Shown here: piece by piece, positions 51,514-61,900 of the stretch | Numbering within the stretch: the first letter of the stretch is position 1 | How the letters are laid out: each line of letters begins with the position of its first letter | Assembly (NCBI GenBank): GCA_900552135.1 | Contig: URYN01000002.1 | Span: forward strand, 1 to 64,000 | DNA from: an uncultured Clostridium sp. | GTDB taxonomy: Bacteria; Bacillota; Clostridia; TANB77; CAG-508 | Length of the DNA stretch: 64,000 bases | Direction of reading: 5' to 3' | The notes under the pieces: model-generated | What the model saw: the letters and a program-made list of their open reading frames with translations, nothing else | Told to the model about the DNA's origin: nothing | Database searches by the model: none | Position numbers and translations under genes: made by a program

Positions 51514-52842
51514 CTAATCTCTATATCTTTCAAGATTAGCAAATTTGGTGTAATTTCCAATCCATGCAAGTTTAACTGTTCCAGTTGAACCAGCTCTTTG
51601 TTTTGCAATTATTACTTCGGCAACATTTTTTTCAGGAGAATCTTCATTATAATAATCATCTCTATACAAGAACATTACTATATCGGCATCTTGCTCGATA
51701 GATCCAGATTCACGCAAGTCTGAAAGCATTGGTCTATGGTCATCTCTTGCTTCAACGGCTCTTGATAACTGTGATAGTGCTATAACTGGAATTTCCAGTT
51801 CTTTTGCAAGTATCTTTAAAGATCTACTTATCTCTGCAATTTCTTGCTCTCTTCCTGATGTTTTTCCACTACCCTGGATAAGCTGTAAGTAATCGACTAC
51901 TACGAGTCCTATATTCTTTTCAAGCTTTAATTTTCTGCATCTTGCACGCATTTCTGTAATAGTTATACCAGCAGTATCATCTATATATATTGGTGCTTGT
52001 GATAATTCGCCAGAAGTTTCTGCAAGTTTGCTAAGTTCTTCATCGTTTAAATCACCAGTTCTTACATTATTGCTATCAACCAATGCTTCACTACACAAAA
52101 TTCTGTTACCAACTTGCTCTTTCGACATTTCCAAACTGAATATTGCAACTGGCACATTTGCTCTTGTTGCAGCATAAGTTGCAATATTTAAAGCAAATGC
52201 AGATTTTCCCATTGCTGGTCTTGCTGCAATTAGTATAAATTCTGAGCCATGAAGTCCTGCAGTCATTCTGTCTAAGTCTATAAATCCAGTTGGTACACCT
52301 GTTACGTGTTGTTTCTGATTGTATAATTCCTCTAATTTTGTAAAAGATTCAACCAATACATCTTTTATAGATGTATATCCTGTCTTACTTTTTTTCTGCA
52401 TTACATCAAAAATCTTTTTTTCCGCAAGGTCCATTACATCTTCAACATCTTCTGTCTGATCATATCCCATGCTTAATATCTCGTTTGCAGTTTTTATTAG
52501 ATTTCTTAGCATAGATTTTTCTTCTACAATTTTAATATACCTGTCTACATTTGCTGTTGTTGGAACCTTATCAGGAAGTCCAACTATATATTCCAATCCA
52601 CCTACATTATCTAATTTTCCCATTGAAGAAAGCTCAGCTTTTAATGTAATTATATCGATTGGTTCAGCCCTATTGTAAATGTTTAAAATTGCCGAATATA
52701 TTAATTTATTGTCTTCTCTGTAAAAATCTTCTGGTTTTAAAGTTTCAATCGCAGCAACAACTGCATCTTGGTCTGTAAGCATACTACCTATAACGGCTTG
52801 TTCTGCTTCTATATCTTGTGGTGGCACCTTTCCTAAATCCAT
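51514..52842 (-). CDS. dnaB: Replicative DNA helicase DnaB
   Basis: The hexameric helicase of the replication fork. A 442-residue protein. The N-terminal DnaG-interaction domain (VPPQDIEAEQAVIGSMLTDQ) and the RecA-like domain with ARPAMGKSAFALN (Walker A), VVDYLQLIQG and ALSQLSRAVEARDDHRP are intact. No intein is present. It follows rplI by 61 bases, the usual Firmicutes pairing. In this window gdpP is divergent from the pair rather than in line with it. Confidence 0.96.
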   Translation of the reverse strand: MDLGKVPPQDIEAEQAVIGSMLTDQDAVVAAIETLKPEDFYREDNKLIYSAILNIYNRAEPIDIITLKAELSSMGKLDNVGGLEYIVGLPDKVPTTANVDRYIKIVEEKSMLRNLIKTANEILSMGYDQTEDVEDVMDLAEKKIFDVMQKKSKTGYTSIKDVLVESFTKLEELYNQKQHVTGVPTGFIDLDRMTAGLHGSEFILIAARPAMGKSAFALNIATYAATRANVPVAIFSLEMSKEQVGNRILCSEALVDSNNVRTGDLNDEELSKLAETSGELSQAPIYIDDTAGITITEMRARCRKLKLEKNIGLVVVDYLQLIQGSGKTSGREQEIAEISRSLKILAKELEIPVIALSQLSRAVEARDDHRPMLSDLRESGSIEQDADIVMFLYRDDYYNEDSPEKNVAEVIIAKQRAGSTGTVKLAWIGNYTKFANLERYRD

Positions 52843-52903
52843 TAATCTCCCTGCTTTCTTTAATTGTATTGTTCTTACGTTTTCCTGTTTACTGCATTTA
52901 AAA

Positions 52904-53347
52904 TTAAGCTATAACATCAATCTTTAATTTTCCAATTACGCCTTCGTATAATTTTATATCTATTGTGAATGTTCCAATTGTTTTTATTGTTTCATTTAAT
53001 AGTATTTTCTTTTTGTCTATATCAATGTTGTAATCTCTTTTTAACCCATCAGAAATTTCCTTGCTAGTAACTCCTCCGAATATTTTTCCGTTCTCTCCGG
53101 CTCTAACTTTTATTTTAAGCATAATGCCTTTTAGTTTTTTAGCAATTTCTTCTGCTTGTTTTTTTTCAGTATCTTTTCTAAATTGGTTAGAATTCTGTCT
53201 TGATTTAAGTTTGCTCATATTTTCTGTATTAGCTTCTAAAGCCAATTTCTTTGGAAATAAGTAATTTCTTGCATATCCATCACTTGCTTCAATTACTTGG
53301 TCTTTCTTGCCAACACCCTTTATATCACTTAATAGTATAACCTTCAT
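52904..53347 (-). CDS. rplI: 50S ribosomal protein L9
   Basis: A 147-residue L9 with the N-terminal rRNA-binding domain (KVILLSDIKGVGKKDQVIEA, YARNYLFPKKLA). A long connecting helix rich in charged residues and the C-terminal domain (KIFGGVTSKEISDGL) follow. AAGGA lies upstream of the ATG. It is first in the rplI-dnaB operon. Confidence 0.96.
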   Translation of the reverse strand: MKVILLSDIKGVGKKDQVIEASDGYARNYLFPKKLALEANTENMSKLKSRQNSNQFRKDTEKKQAEEIAKKLKGIMLKIKVRAGENGKIFGGVTSKEISDGLKRDYNIDIDKKKILLNETIKTIGTFTIDIKLYEGVIGKLKIDVIA

Positions 53348-53458
53348 TTATATCATTCCTTTCTTATCAGAATATATTTTACTATCTTTTCCGTCATTTG
53401 TATACATTAAATTTACAAAAAATCGAAATTTTTGTAGATTTTTAGAACACGATTTTTC

Positions 53459-53488
53459 TTGACGTAGCGTTTATGCAAGTCCTATAAT
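53459..53488 (+). promoter_or_regulatory. Promoter of the AMP-binding relic
   Basis: TTGACG (53459-53464), 18 bases, TATAAT (53483-53488). It is followed by AAGGAGG 9 bases before a TTG start at 53524, so transcription signals survive although the frame is broken. Confidence 0.7.
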
Positions 53489-53523
53489 AAATATTATAAA
53501 TAATTTAAGGAGGCGAATTTCCT

Positions 53524-54508
53524 TTGAAAACTTTTTACAATTTTAAGGATTTTATTTCATATTACTGCCGGCAAATATCAGTATAAAGATGCTGTATTTA
53601 TTGATGAATTAAATAAGCATTTAAATTTTTTTAATTATGAGTTTGATATTTTCTCATTATCAAGAGTTATAAAAGCAAAACTTATAGATATATCAGACAA
53701 TAAGATTGCAATTTTATCTGAGAATAGATACGAATTTCTCGTTACATTTCTTGCATGTCTTATCTTACATAAAACTGTGGTAATCATAGACCCCAGGTCT
53801 ATTAGCAGTTCAGATTTATCAAAAATTTTGAAAAAGAATAATATAAATACTATCTTCTATTCCAATAAGTACAAAAAGCTAGTCTTAAACTTATACAATG
53901 AAGCAAATAAAAATATTTCTATTAATAATCGTAATAAGAAAACTTCTACAAAATCTAAAATTTTAAATCTAACTTATCTAATAAATTTCGATTCAAATAA
54001 TCCTCCAATAATCCCAGCAAATCATTATATGTCTTACGAAAAATTAATAAACATTGGCAGATACATTGAAAATTATAGCATAGATAGCCTTCCAGTTTCT
54101 ATTTCAAATTTCACGTCATATTCTTCTAATACTGGTAGTTTTAATTTGTGGCATCATTTTGCATCTCTTTTCTTCGATGTATTTGGCAGAAAATCAGTTG
54201 CAATAGCAAATCAAGATTTTTGTGCTACCATCATCGCATCAAAAAAGGGGCATCTTGAAATAAGCCTAAACGAGCTTATTTCTGATACATCTTTAATAGA
54301 TAATCCAGAAAAATTATTCAAATGTTCTAAGAGTTCCGAACCCTTATTAGTTAGCAAAAGAGCCATTATTATCAATATCTTTACGCCCCTAATTTATGGA
54401 TTATGTGTTCATTATCAAAAAAATATAAATACTCCAAATTTCATTTTATTGAAAAATAGCACTACTTCTACCACTCACCCATTTTCTGCTCTTCTTACGA
54501 AAAATTGA
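53524..54508 (+). pseudogene. Decayed AMP-binding (acyl-CoA synthetase-like) gene, N-terminal half
   Basis: Translation from TTG 53524 gives MKTFYNFKDFISYYCRQISV and a stop at 53584. A one-frame change near 53558-53563 (CATATT, perhaps a lost AT) opens ITAGKYQYKDAVFIDELNKH and a continuous frame to 54508. The segment IAILSENRYEFLVTFLACLI, then HKTVVIIDPRSISSSDL, parallels the acyl-CoA synthetase at 30161-32020. The P-loop is degenerate: FTSYSSNTGSFN where that protein has FTSGTTSKSKG. No C-terminal adenylate motifs follow. The length is about half that of a full enzyme. Family assignment is my alignment by eye. Confidence 0.6.
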
Positions 54509-54533
54509 CAAATCCGTTAAAATACTGTAAAAT
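54505..54533 (+). promoter_or_regulatory. gdpP promoter
   Basis: TTGACA (54505-54510), 17 bases, TAAAAT (54528-54533). The -35 begins inside the last codons of the AMP-binding relic. Confidence 0.75.
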
Positions 54534-54580
54534 ATTAGTTGTTAATATATTTAACAAGAAGTTATAAAAGGTGGAGAATT

Positions 54581-56587
54581 ATGTCCAAAAACAAAATGAA
54601 TTTAGATGAATTAATATCACGAACTAAAGTCTATTTAATAATAATTGCTATTATTTTAATTGTACTTAGTATTAGAGAGCCTAAGGCGATTATTCCTTCA
54701 ATTGTTTTCTATGCACTTGTTCTTTTATATAGTGTATGGTCTAGTAAAAAAAGGAAAGCGGAAATCACAAAACACATAGACGAACTAACATTAAATGTTG
54801 ATAAAGCTGCTCAAAGCACAATTATAAACTCACCTTTTCCATTAGTTGTTGTCGAAACTTCAGGAAACATCATCTGGAAAAGTAGTAATTTCATAAAGAC
54901 TTTTGCAAACATTGATATTGGTACTTATCTATCAGATATCATAAAAGAGCTAAAGCAGAAAATAGATAAAGATAATAACGATAAGGCTCCTGCAATTTAC
55001 GAGAGTATGAAGATCGGAGAAAAAACATACAAAATAATTGCTGAGTCTGTAAAATCTAAAGAAAAAGGTGCTAAGAGTGAATATCTTTCAACAATTTACT
55101 TTTTAGACGAAACTAACTACGTAAATCTTTTGAATGATTTCAGTAATTCAAGAACTTGTATTGGTATTGTCGTAATAGATAACTATGAAGAACTTATGCA
55201 AAGAGCTACTGAAGAAGAAAAACTTAAAATTACTTCTGAGGCAGAAAAGTCAATATATGCATGGGTTAATAAGTATAATGGACTTTCTATAAAGTCTGAA
55301 AGAGATACTTATGTATGTATATTTGATCAATATCACGTTGAAGAGATTAAAGACGAAAAATTTGACATATTAGATGAAATTAAGGAAATTAAAACTGAGG
55401 ATAATATTCAAACTACATTGAGTATTGCAATTTCAGAAGAAGGCGAATCAAATGTAGATAAATATAAATCTGCAAAAGCTGTTATAGATATTGCTCTTGG
55501 TCGTGGTGGTGACCAAGCAATTATAAAACAAAATGGGAAATATTATTTCTTCGGTGGAAGAACTCAAGAAGTTGAAAAACGTACAAGAGTTAAGGCAAGA
55601 ATCGTTTCTCAAGCATTAGAGGAATTAGTTAATAGTTCAAGCAATGTTTTAATTATGGGACACACCAATAGCGATATTGATGCAATGGGTTCTGCAATGG
55701 GCGTTTACAGATTTGTAAAAGCCATTGGTAAAGATGCCTATATAGTTAATGAAACTACTGGAACAAGTTTAGATACTTTTATTCAGGATTTAAAAGATAT
55801 AGAAGATTACCAAGGTGTTTTGGTTGATAAAAATACAGCTCTTAGTAAGATTTCTTCAGATTCATTATTAATTGTTGTTGATACAGACAAGAAAAATTAT
55901 GTTGAAGTTCCAGAACTTCTAACTAAAACAGATAAAATCGCCGTAATAGATCATCATAGAAGAGGAACGGATTACATAGAAAACGCAATGCTTACATTCC
56001 ACGAAGTTTATGCTTCATCTGCCTGTGAGCTTGTAACAGAAATTGTTGAATTTTCTGAAAGGGCAATTCATTTAACTACTTTTGAAGTTGAAGCCTTATA
56101 TGCTGGAATTATGATGGATACAAAGAACTTCACATTTAAAACAGGTGTTAGAACATTCGAAGCTGCCGCATTTTTAAGAAAATGTGGTGTAGATATTATA
56201 AAGGTTAAGAAGTGGTTCCAAAGCGACTTGGAAACTTATAATAAAATTTCTGAAATAGTTGCAAAATCTGAGATCATGAATGATACTATTGCAATTTCTG
56301 TTTATGATAAAGCTGACCCAGATGCTAATATTACATGTGCAAAAGCAGCAGATGAATTACTTACAATAAGTAACATCACAGCATCATTCGTAATTGGAAA
56401 ATTAGGAGATAGAATCTGCATAAGTGGTAGATCTATTGGTGATATAAACGTACAACTTATATTAGAAAAGCTTGGCGGTGGAGGTCATATAACCGTTGCC
56501 GGAGCTCAAATAGAAGGAATGACCGAGGAGGAAGTTAAACAAGAATTAATCAATAGAATTAATGAATATTTAACGGAAATTTCTTAA
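54581..56587 (+). CDS. gdpP: c-di-AMP phosphodiesterase GdpP (YybT)
   Basis: Degrades the second messenger c-di-AMP, affecting osmotic and wall homeostasis. A 668-residue protein. Two N-terminal transmembrane helices (about 16-50) are followed by a PAS-like region, a degenerate GGDEF domain and the DHH/DHHA1 module. The module has GHTNSDIDAMGSAMG, DHHRRGTDYIE, and the C-terminal GGGGHITVAGAQ. The start ATG 54581 follows AGGTGGAG. It is close to rplI-dnaB, as in other Firmicutes, but on the opposite strand. Confidence 0.95.
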   Translation: MSKNKMNLDELISRTKVYLIIIAIILIVLSIREPKAIIPSIVFYALVLLYSVWSSKKRKAEITKHIDELTLNVDKAAQSTIINSPFPLVVVETSGNIIWKSSNFIKTFANIDIGTYLSDIIKELKQKIDKDNNDKAPAIYESMKIGEKTYKIIAESVKSKEKGAKSEYLSTIYFLDETNYVNLLNDFSNSRTCIGIVVIDNYEELMQRATEEEKLKITSEAEKSIYAWVNKYNGLSIKSERDTYVCIFDQYHVEEIKDEKFDILDEIKEIKTEDNIQTTLSIAISEEGESNVDKYKSAKAVIDIALGRGGDQAIIKQNGKYYFFGGRTQEVEKRTRVKARIVSQALEELVNSSSNVLIMGHTNSDIDAMGSAMGVYRFVKAIGKDAYIVNETTGTSLDTFIQDLKDIEDYQGVLVDKNTALSKISSDSLLIVVDTDKKNYVEVPELLTKTDKIAVIDHHRRGTDYIENAMLTFHEVYASSACELVTEIVEFSERAIHLTTFEVEALYAGIMMDTKNFTFKTGVRTFEAAAFLRKCGVDIIKVKKWFQSDLETYNKISEIVAKSEIMNDTIAISVYDKADPDANITCAKAADELLTISNITASFVIGKLGDRICISGRSIGDINVQLILEKLGGGGHITVAGAQIEGMTEEEVKQELINRINEYLTEIS

Positions 56588-56626
56588 TAAAAAAGATGAT
56601 GAAATTAAAATTTCACCATCTTTTTT
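56588..56626. terminator. Bidirectional terminator between gdpP and the GGDEF gene
   Basis: An 18-bp stem with one mismatch (AAAAAAGATGATGAAATT / AATTTCACCATCTTTTTT). It has T runs on both sides and separates two convergent genes. Confidence 0.88.
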
Positions 56627-56671
56627 ATTATGTATTCTAAATTTTATATTCTAGACTGTATATTTTTTTGT

Positions 56672-57601
56672 TTATTCATGATTTTTTCTTCTGTCTATAA
56701 CGTATGTACTTCCAGAAATAGTTTTTGCCAAATGTTTAACCTGTGCTCCCTCTTCTCCTATTTCAAGAGCATTTTTAAATCTTCCTGGCGTAACTTCAAC
56801 AGCTCCAACCGATATTGTTGTAAGTGGGAATTCCTCTATTATTCCTTTTCTGTTTGGTACTTCCAAATATCCTTTTTTCAAATCATCTTCATTAAAATAT
56901 TTCTTTATATTTTTATCAAATTCTAATACAATATTTTGGCAAATTTCTTCAAAATTGTCATCATCAACTATTGCAATGAAATCGTCTCCTCCTATATGTC
57001 CAACAAAATTATTATCTTCATCTTTTGCATGAACATTGTTTATTATTGTTCTTGCAGTGAATTTAATTATTTCGTCTCCCTTAGAAAAACCATAAACATC
57101 ATTGTATGCCTTAAAGTTATCTAAGTCTAAATAAAGCATTACAAAATATTCTTTTTTCATTAGCCTTCTTTTTATTTCAGCTTGTATCTGAACATTTCCA
57201 GGTAAGTTCGTAAGAGGACTAACCTTTCTATTAAGATATAACAGATTCGTGATATTATTTATTGTGTAGAATAAGTATTCAAAGTCAATAGGATTTTTTA
57301 TAAAGTATGTTGCTCCTTCTTGAAGAACTCTTATTCTGTGTTCTCTTTCTATATTTGATGTTACGACTATTATCGGCGTTATGCTGTTATCGTCATTATT
57401 TCTTATTTTGTTGCATATAGTCTCTGCATTCTCTGATATTGTATCTTCATTTACAATTATTAGAGCTGGTATATCTTTTAATGCGACATCAATGTTTTCT
57501 GTTCTAATCTGTTTAAATTTGTAATTCTTATTATCTTTAAAACTTTCTGTTAAAAGTTTTTTTAATTTATCATCATCATCAATTAAATATACTATTTGCA
57601 T
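56672..57601 (-). CDS. GGDEF-domain protein with a pseudo-receiver
   Basis: A 309-residue protein with an N-terminal CheY-like domain and a C-terminal diguanylate cyclase domain. The receiver keeps the acidic pair (YLIDDDDKL) and the lysine region (FIKNPID). The phosphoacceptor position reads VNED, with Asn in place of Asp, so it is probably not phosphorylated. The GGDEF site is GHIGGDDF, preceded by the metal motif YLDLDNFK, so c-di-GMP synthesis is possible; no RxxD inhibitory site is apparent. GGAGG is 6 bases before the ATG. The Ig-like membrane protein gene ends only 28 bases upstream, so the two form an operon. Confidence 0.88.
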   Translation of the reverse strand: MQIVYLIDDDDKLKKLLTESFKDNKNYKFKQIRTENIDVALKDIPALIIVNEDTISENAETICNKIRNNDDNSITPIIVVTSNIEREHRIRVLQEGATYFIKNPIDFEYLFYTINNITNLLYLNRKVSPLTNLPGNVQIQAEIKRRLMKKEYFVMLYLDLDNFKAYNDVYGFSKGDEIIKFTARTIINNVHAKDEDNNFVGHIGGDDFIAIVDDDNFEEICQNIVLEFDKNIKKYFNEDDLKKGYLEVPNRKGIIEEFPLTTISVGAVEVTPGRFKNALEIGEEGAQVKHLAKTISGSTYVIDRRKNHE

Positions 57602-57629
57602 TATATTCCTCCATATACTGCTTTATTTT

Positions 57630-58616
57630 TTAATAGTTATATATTCCAACAAACTCTGATACTTGTTCACTAATATTATATGCATGTACAGTTACATTTG
57701 TTTGTCCTGGCTCTACTTTCTGCTTCCATTCAAAAGTCTTTGAATTTAAAGAAGTGTTAGGATCTGTTTTATATTCTTGTTCGTTTATATAGTATGATAC
57801 CATTCTTAGTCCATCTTCATCAGTTGCTTTTATTATGATGTATGAAGGATCACTTGGATCTGGTGTTACTTCTATTACAGGTTTCTTAACTCCTTTTATT
57901 TCTTGTTCTTTTGTTGCAAAGTTTTGAGACGCGTCAACTGCCTCTACTTTAAGAGTTGCTTGACCTTGAGTAACAGGTACAGTAGCTTCTATTCTTGTTT
58001 GTCCTTCTTCTGTTGCTTTAACTACAACCTCGTCATCGTCTCCATATTTGTATACTATATGTTCAAGCTCTGTATCATCCGTAACTATTATTTTTACACT
58101 TGAATTTACAACTTCAAATGTTATTTCAGGTTCTGTTACATCTCCCTCTGAATGTGTAAAGTTCTTAAATAAAGTATTTTGTTTTCCACTTGTATCTACA
58201 ACATTTATAGTTAATTTGTTTGTTCCTTGTGGTATATCTGCCTTAAATGTAACTGTGTTTCCGTTTCTTCCAGATACAGTTGTTGTTGCTTTAGAATCGT
58301 TCCAATAATATGTTACGCTTCTGATTCCGTCCTTATTCTTAACTGTTACATTTACAGTATTTCCATTCTTTATAGCTTCTGCAGTAGGCTTATTGTTAGA
58401 TTTTGCTTCTTTTACATCTTGCCACATTGCATAGGCTCCATTACCAGATAGTGCCATTCCAAACAAAAGTATAAGAACAGCAAAAAATCTAGCTACTCCC
58501 TTTGTTGATGGAGCTTCGCCAGGGCTTTTCTGCATTTTTCTCTTTTCAGCTTTGTTCTTCTTTTCAAATTTATTATTTTTATTTGAACCATTATCAGTAA
58601 TAAGAATTTGATTCAT
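57630..58616 (-). CDS. Single-pass membrane protein with Ig-like repeats
   Basis: A 328-residue protein. A basic cytoplasmic N-terminus (KFEKKNKAEKRKMQKSPGEA) precedes one transmembrane helix (about 43-64, FFAVLILLFGMALSGNG). Three extracellular beta-sandwich-like repeats follow, each with a D(E/K)DGxR-S/MVxYY or DDTELxHIVYKYG pattern and a GTN/GQ(A/T) loop. It resembles bacterial Ig-like surface domains of unknown ligand. It is upstream of the GGDEF gene, suggesting signalling-linked surface biology. The start choice is uncertain because no strong Shine-Dalgarno was seen (GAAAGGAAG lies about 6 bases off). Confidence 0.75.
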   Translation of the reverse strand: MNQILITDNGSNKNNKFEKKNKAEKRKMQKSPGEAPSTKGVARFFAVLILLFGMALSGNGAYAMWQDVKEAKSNNKPTAEAIKNGNTVNVTVKNKDGIRSVTYYWNDSKATTTVSGRNGNTVTFKADIPQGTNKLTINVVDTSGKQNTLFKNFTHSEGDVTEPEITFEVVNSSVKIIVTDDTELEHIVYKYGDDDEVVVKATEEGQTRIEATVPVTQGQATLKVEAVDASQNFATKEQEIKGVKKPVIEVTPDPSDPSYIIIKATDEDGLRMVSYYINEQEYKTDPNTSLNSKTFEWKQKVEPGQTNVTVHAYNISEQVSEFVGIYNY

Positions 58617-58931
58617 ATATACTTTCTTCCTTTCGTTATTCTAAAGTTTTTAAACATTATTCTTTATGTATTATTCAAACCTGTTATATAATTTTATTAT
58701 GTATTGTTTTTATTTATTATTTAAATTTTTTGTTATTTCAACAATAATCTTCATTATTTTTATAATTTATAAATTTATTTTTCCAAAATTTGAGTTATTT
58801 AAACATTATTTTCATTTGAATTATAGCATACCCAAATTTTGTTGTAAATATAAATTTGAAATTCCATTCTATAAATTTAAATTTTCAAAAAAAAAGCTCA
58901 TATAGTTTACTATACAAGCTTTATTTTTACA
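58617..58931. terminator. Gap with the adhesin terminator
   Basis: A 315-base AT-rich gap. At 58893-58922 a 13-bp stem with two G-T pairs (AAAGCTCATATAG / CTATACAAGCTTT) is followed on the minus strand by nine T. This is the terminator of the large surface protein gene. The rest shows no gene. Confidence 0.8.
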
Positions 58932-61900
58932 TTATAATACAAACTTTTTAATTAAAGTTAATCCTCCAGTTAATATTGCTAGTACTGCAAATGTCATGCC
59001 AAAATACATTACTATTTGTCCTGTTTGAATTGTTACAAGTACTGGTGCATCATCTATATCATCTTCTCCATGTTTGTTATTGTCTGGAGTTGAGTCTATG
59101 TCGGGGCTTCCGTAATCGTTGTAATCTTTGCTGATTTCTGCCCAGTTGTCCATAACTTTCATGTTATCTTCACTGTTTATCCATGTTAGCAATACTTCTA
59201 CAACTGTTTCTTCTCCCGGTGCAAGTAATGTGTCTTTAGTTTGGTCTGTAACGATTGTTTTGTCATCAACTTGTTCCCATAAAGGATTATCTTCTTTTAC
59301 AAATTTCAATCCATCTGGAATATAGTCTTTTATTTCTTTTGCATATCCTGCAATATTTCCTTCGTTTCTAACTCTTATTTTGTATCTAAATTTAACAGTT
59401 ACATTATTAATTTTACTCTTCTTCAAATCAACTTTTGCTACTGCTTCTGGATCATCTTCTGCAGTATGTCCAGTTTCAACAACTTTTTCTTCGCCATTTT
59501 CAATTACAATTGTTTGTGTAACCCATTTTCTTAAAGCTAAGTCAAAGTATTGAACTTTTACCTTTTCGATGTCTTGGTCGTCCTCTCCATCATTCCATTT
59601 ATCTGGAACTGAATCACGGTCATGTACATCGTTTCCGTCTTTGTCTGTGTTCTTAGAAATTTGTGCTTGATTTATTACTATTCTATCAGATGTAGCAGGT
59701 TCTATTACTTCAAATGCAACCTTAACATCTTTGAATGATAATGTATCTGAATTCTTGTTAAATGCCTTTAATAAGTTCTCTCCAGAAACTTTTTCTTGTT
59801 CTTTTGATAGATAATCTGATACTATTGAAACTGCATCTTCTACATTTGTAGTTGCATTTCCGTCTTTATCTAACATAGTCCATCTATATTCTTTATTTAT
59901 ATCATTATCTGGTAGGTATCTTAGTCCTTCAGGAATATCATCTTTTATTAATGATGCATATCCGTCCATTTCTCCTTCATTAAATACTCTAATTGTGTAT
60001 GTTACAATATTTCCATTTGATACAAGTACTGGATCTTTTGGATGTGTGTATGTTGCTGAATTTGCTGTTCCATCTTTTAGATGTGATACATCTACTTGTG
60101 GAATTCTGCTTGTTATTTGTGTATCATTTACTGCTGTAATGAACTTTCTTAATGCTAAGTCAAATTCAACTATTGAAACTTTTTCAAAGTCATCATCGTC
60201 TTCTTGTCCTGGTACATAAGAATTATTTATTTCATCATCTTTGTATCCTGGTAAATCTTCTGGGATTTTTACATTGTCTTTATCAGAATCTCTGTCTTTT
60301 ACATCATTTCCGTCTTTATCTGAAAAATCACTTATATCAGCGATATTCGTAATTTTGTTTGGCATTGGATCTGTTTGTTTTACTCTAAATGCTACTACTA
60401 CATCTTTGTAGTCAAGAGTTGTTCCATCAAATGCAGAAATCTTATTTTTTCTTGTTGCTGTTTCTTTGTCTTTTGATAGATATGATGTTCTTAATACAGT
60501 TGCATTTTTTACATCTGTTGTAACATTTCCATCTTTATCTAACATTTCCCATTCATATTGTTTATTTGTTGCATTGTCTGGTAAATATTCAAGTTGTTCA
60601 GGAATATGGTCCTTTATTGTATTAGCATAACCATCTATTTGTCCTTCGTTGTAAACTCTAATTGTATATTCTACTATTGAGCCTACACTAACTTTAACTG
60701 GTTCTTTTGAATGATTATATATAGCTGTTGTTGATGTTCCATCTTTTAATGGAGTTACGTCTACTTGTGGAATTCTGCTTGTGACTTTTGTATCATTTAT
60801 TTTTGTGATGAACTTTCTTAGTGATAAGTCGAATTGTTTCAGTACTAATTTTTCAAAGTCATCATCGTCTTGTTGTCCTGGTACATAATTCTTTGAGATT
60901 TCATTGTCTTTATAATTTTCAAGGTCTGTTCCTGTTGGAACAACTACATTGTTTTCCTGTGAATCTCTATCTTTTACTGTTTCACCATTTTCATTTGTGA
61001 ATCCTGTAATATCCGCAATATTTGTAATTTTATTTGGCATTGGATCTGTTGATACCACTTCAAATGCAATTTTTACATCTTTGTATGAAAGTGTTGTTCC
61101 ATTAAATGCAACTAATTTATTTTGTCTTGTTTCATTCTCTTTTGCCTTTGATAAATAAGATGTTCTAATCTTTACCGCTTTTGAAGTATCATTTGTAACA
61201 TTTCCTTCACTATCAATCATTTCCCATTCATACATTTGGTTTGTTGTATCTTCAGGTAAAAATTTTAATTGTTCTGGTATATGGTCTGTTATTTCAGATG
61301 CATAACCATCATTATCTCCCTCGTTATAAACTCTTATTGTATAAACAACCTTGTCTCCTATGCTAACTGCAACTGGAGATTTTGTATGATTGTAAGTTGC
61401 TGTTGTTGCTGTTCCTGCTGCTAGTGCTTTTGTGTCTACTTCAGGAACTCTTGATGTAATGTCTTCATCATTTAGCTTTGTTATGAATTTCCTTAATGAT
61501 AAGTCGAATACTTTCAATACTAATTTTTCAAAGTCATCATCATCTTGTTGTCCTGGTACATAATTTTTTGATATTTCACTATCTTTATAATCTTCTAATT
61601 CTTTTCCTGTTGGAACATTTACGTTGTTTTCTTGTGAATCTCTATCTGTTACTGTTTCACCATTTCCATTTGTGAATTTTGTAATGTCTGCAATGTTTGT
61701 AATTTTGCTTGCCATCGGATTTGTTTCAACAACTTTAAATGCAATTTTTACATCTTTATATGCAAGTGTTGTTCCATCAAATGCAACTATTTTGTTTTGT
61801 CTTGATGAAGTTTCCTTGTCCTTAGATAAGTAAGATGTTCTAACTTTTACCGCATCTTTAACATTTGTTGTAACATTTCCATCTTTATCAAGCATTTCCC

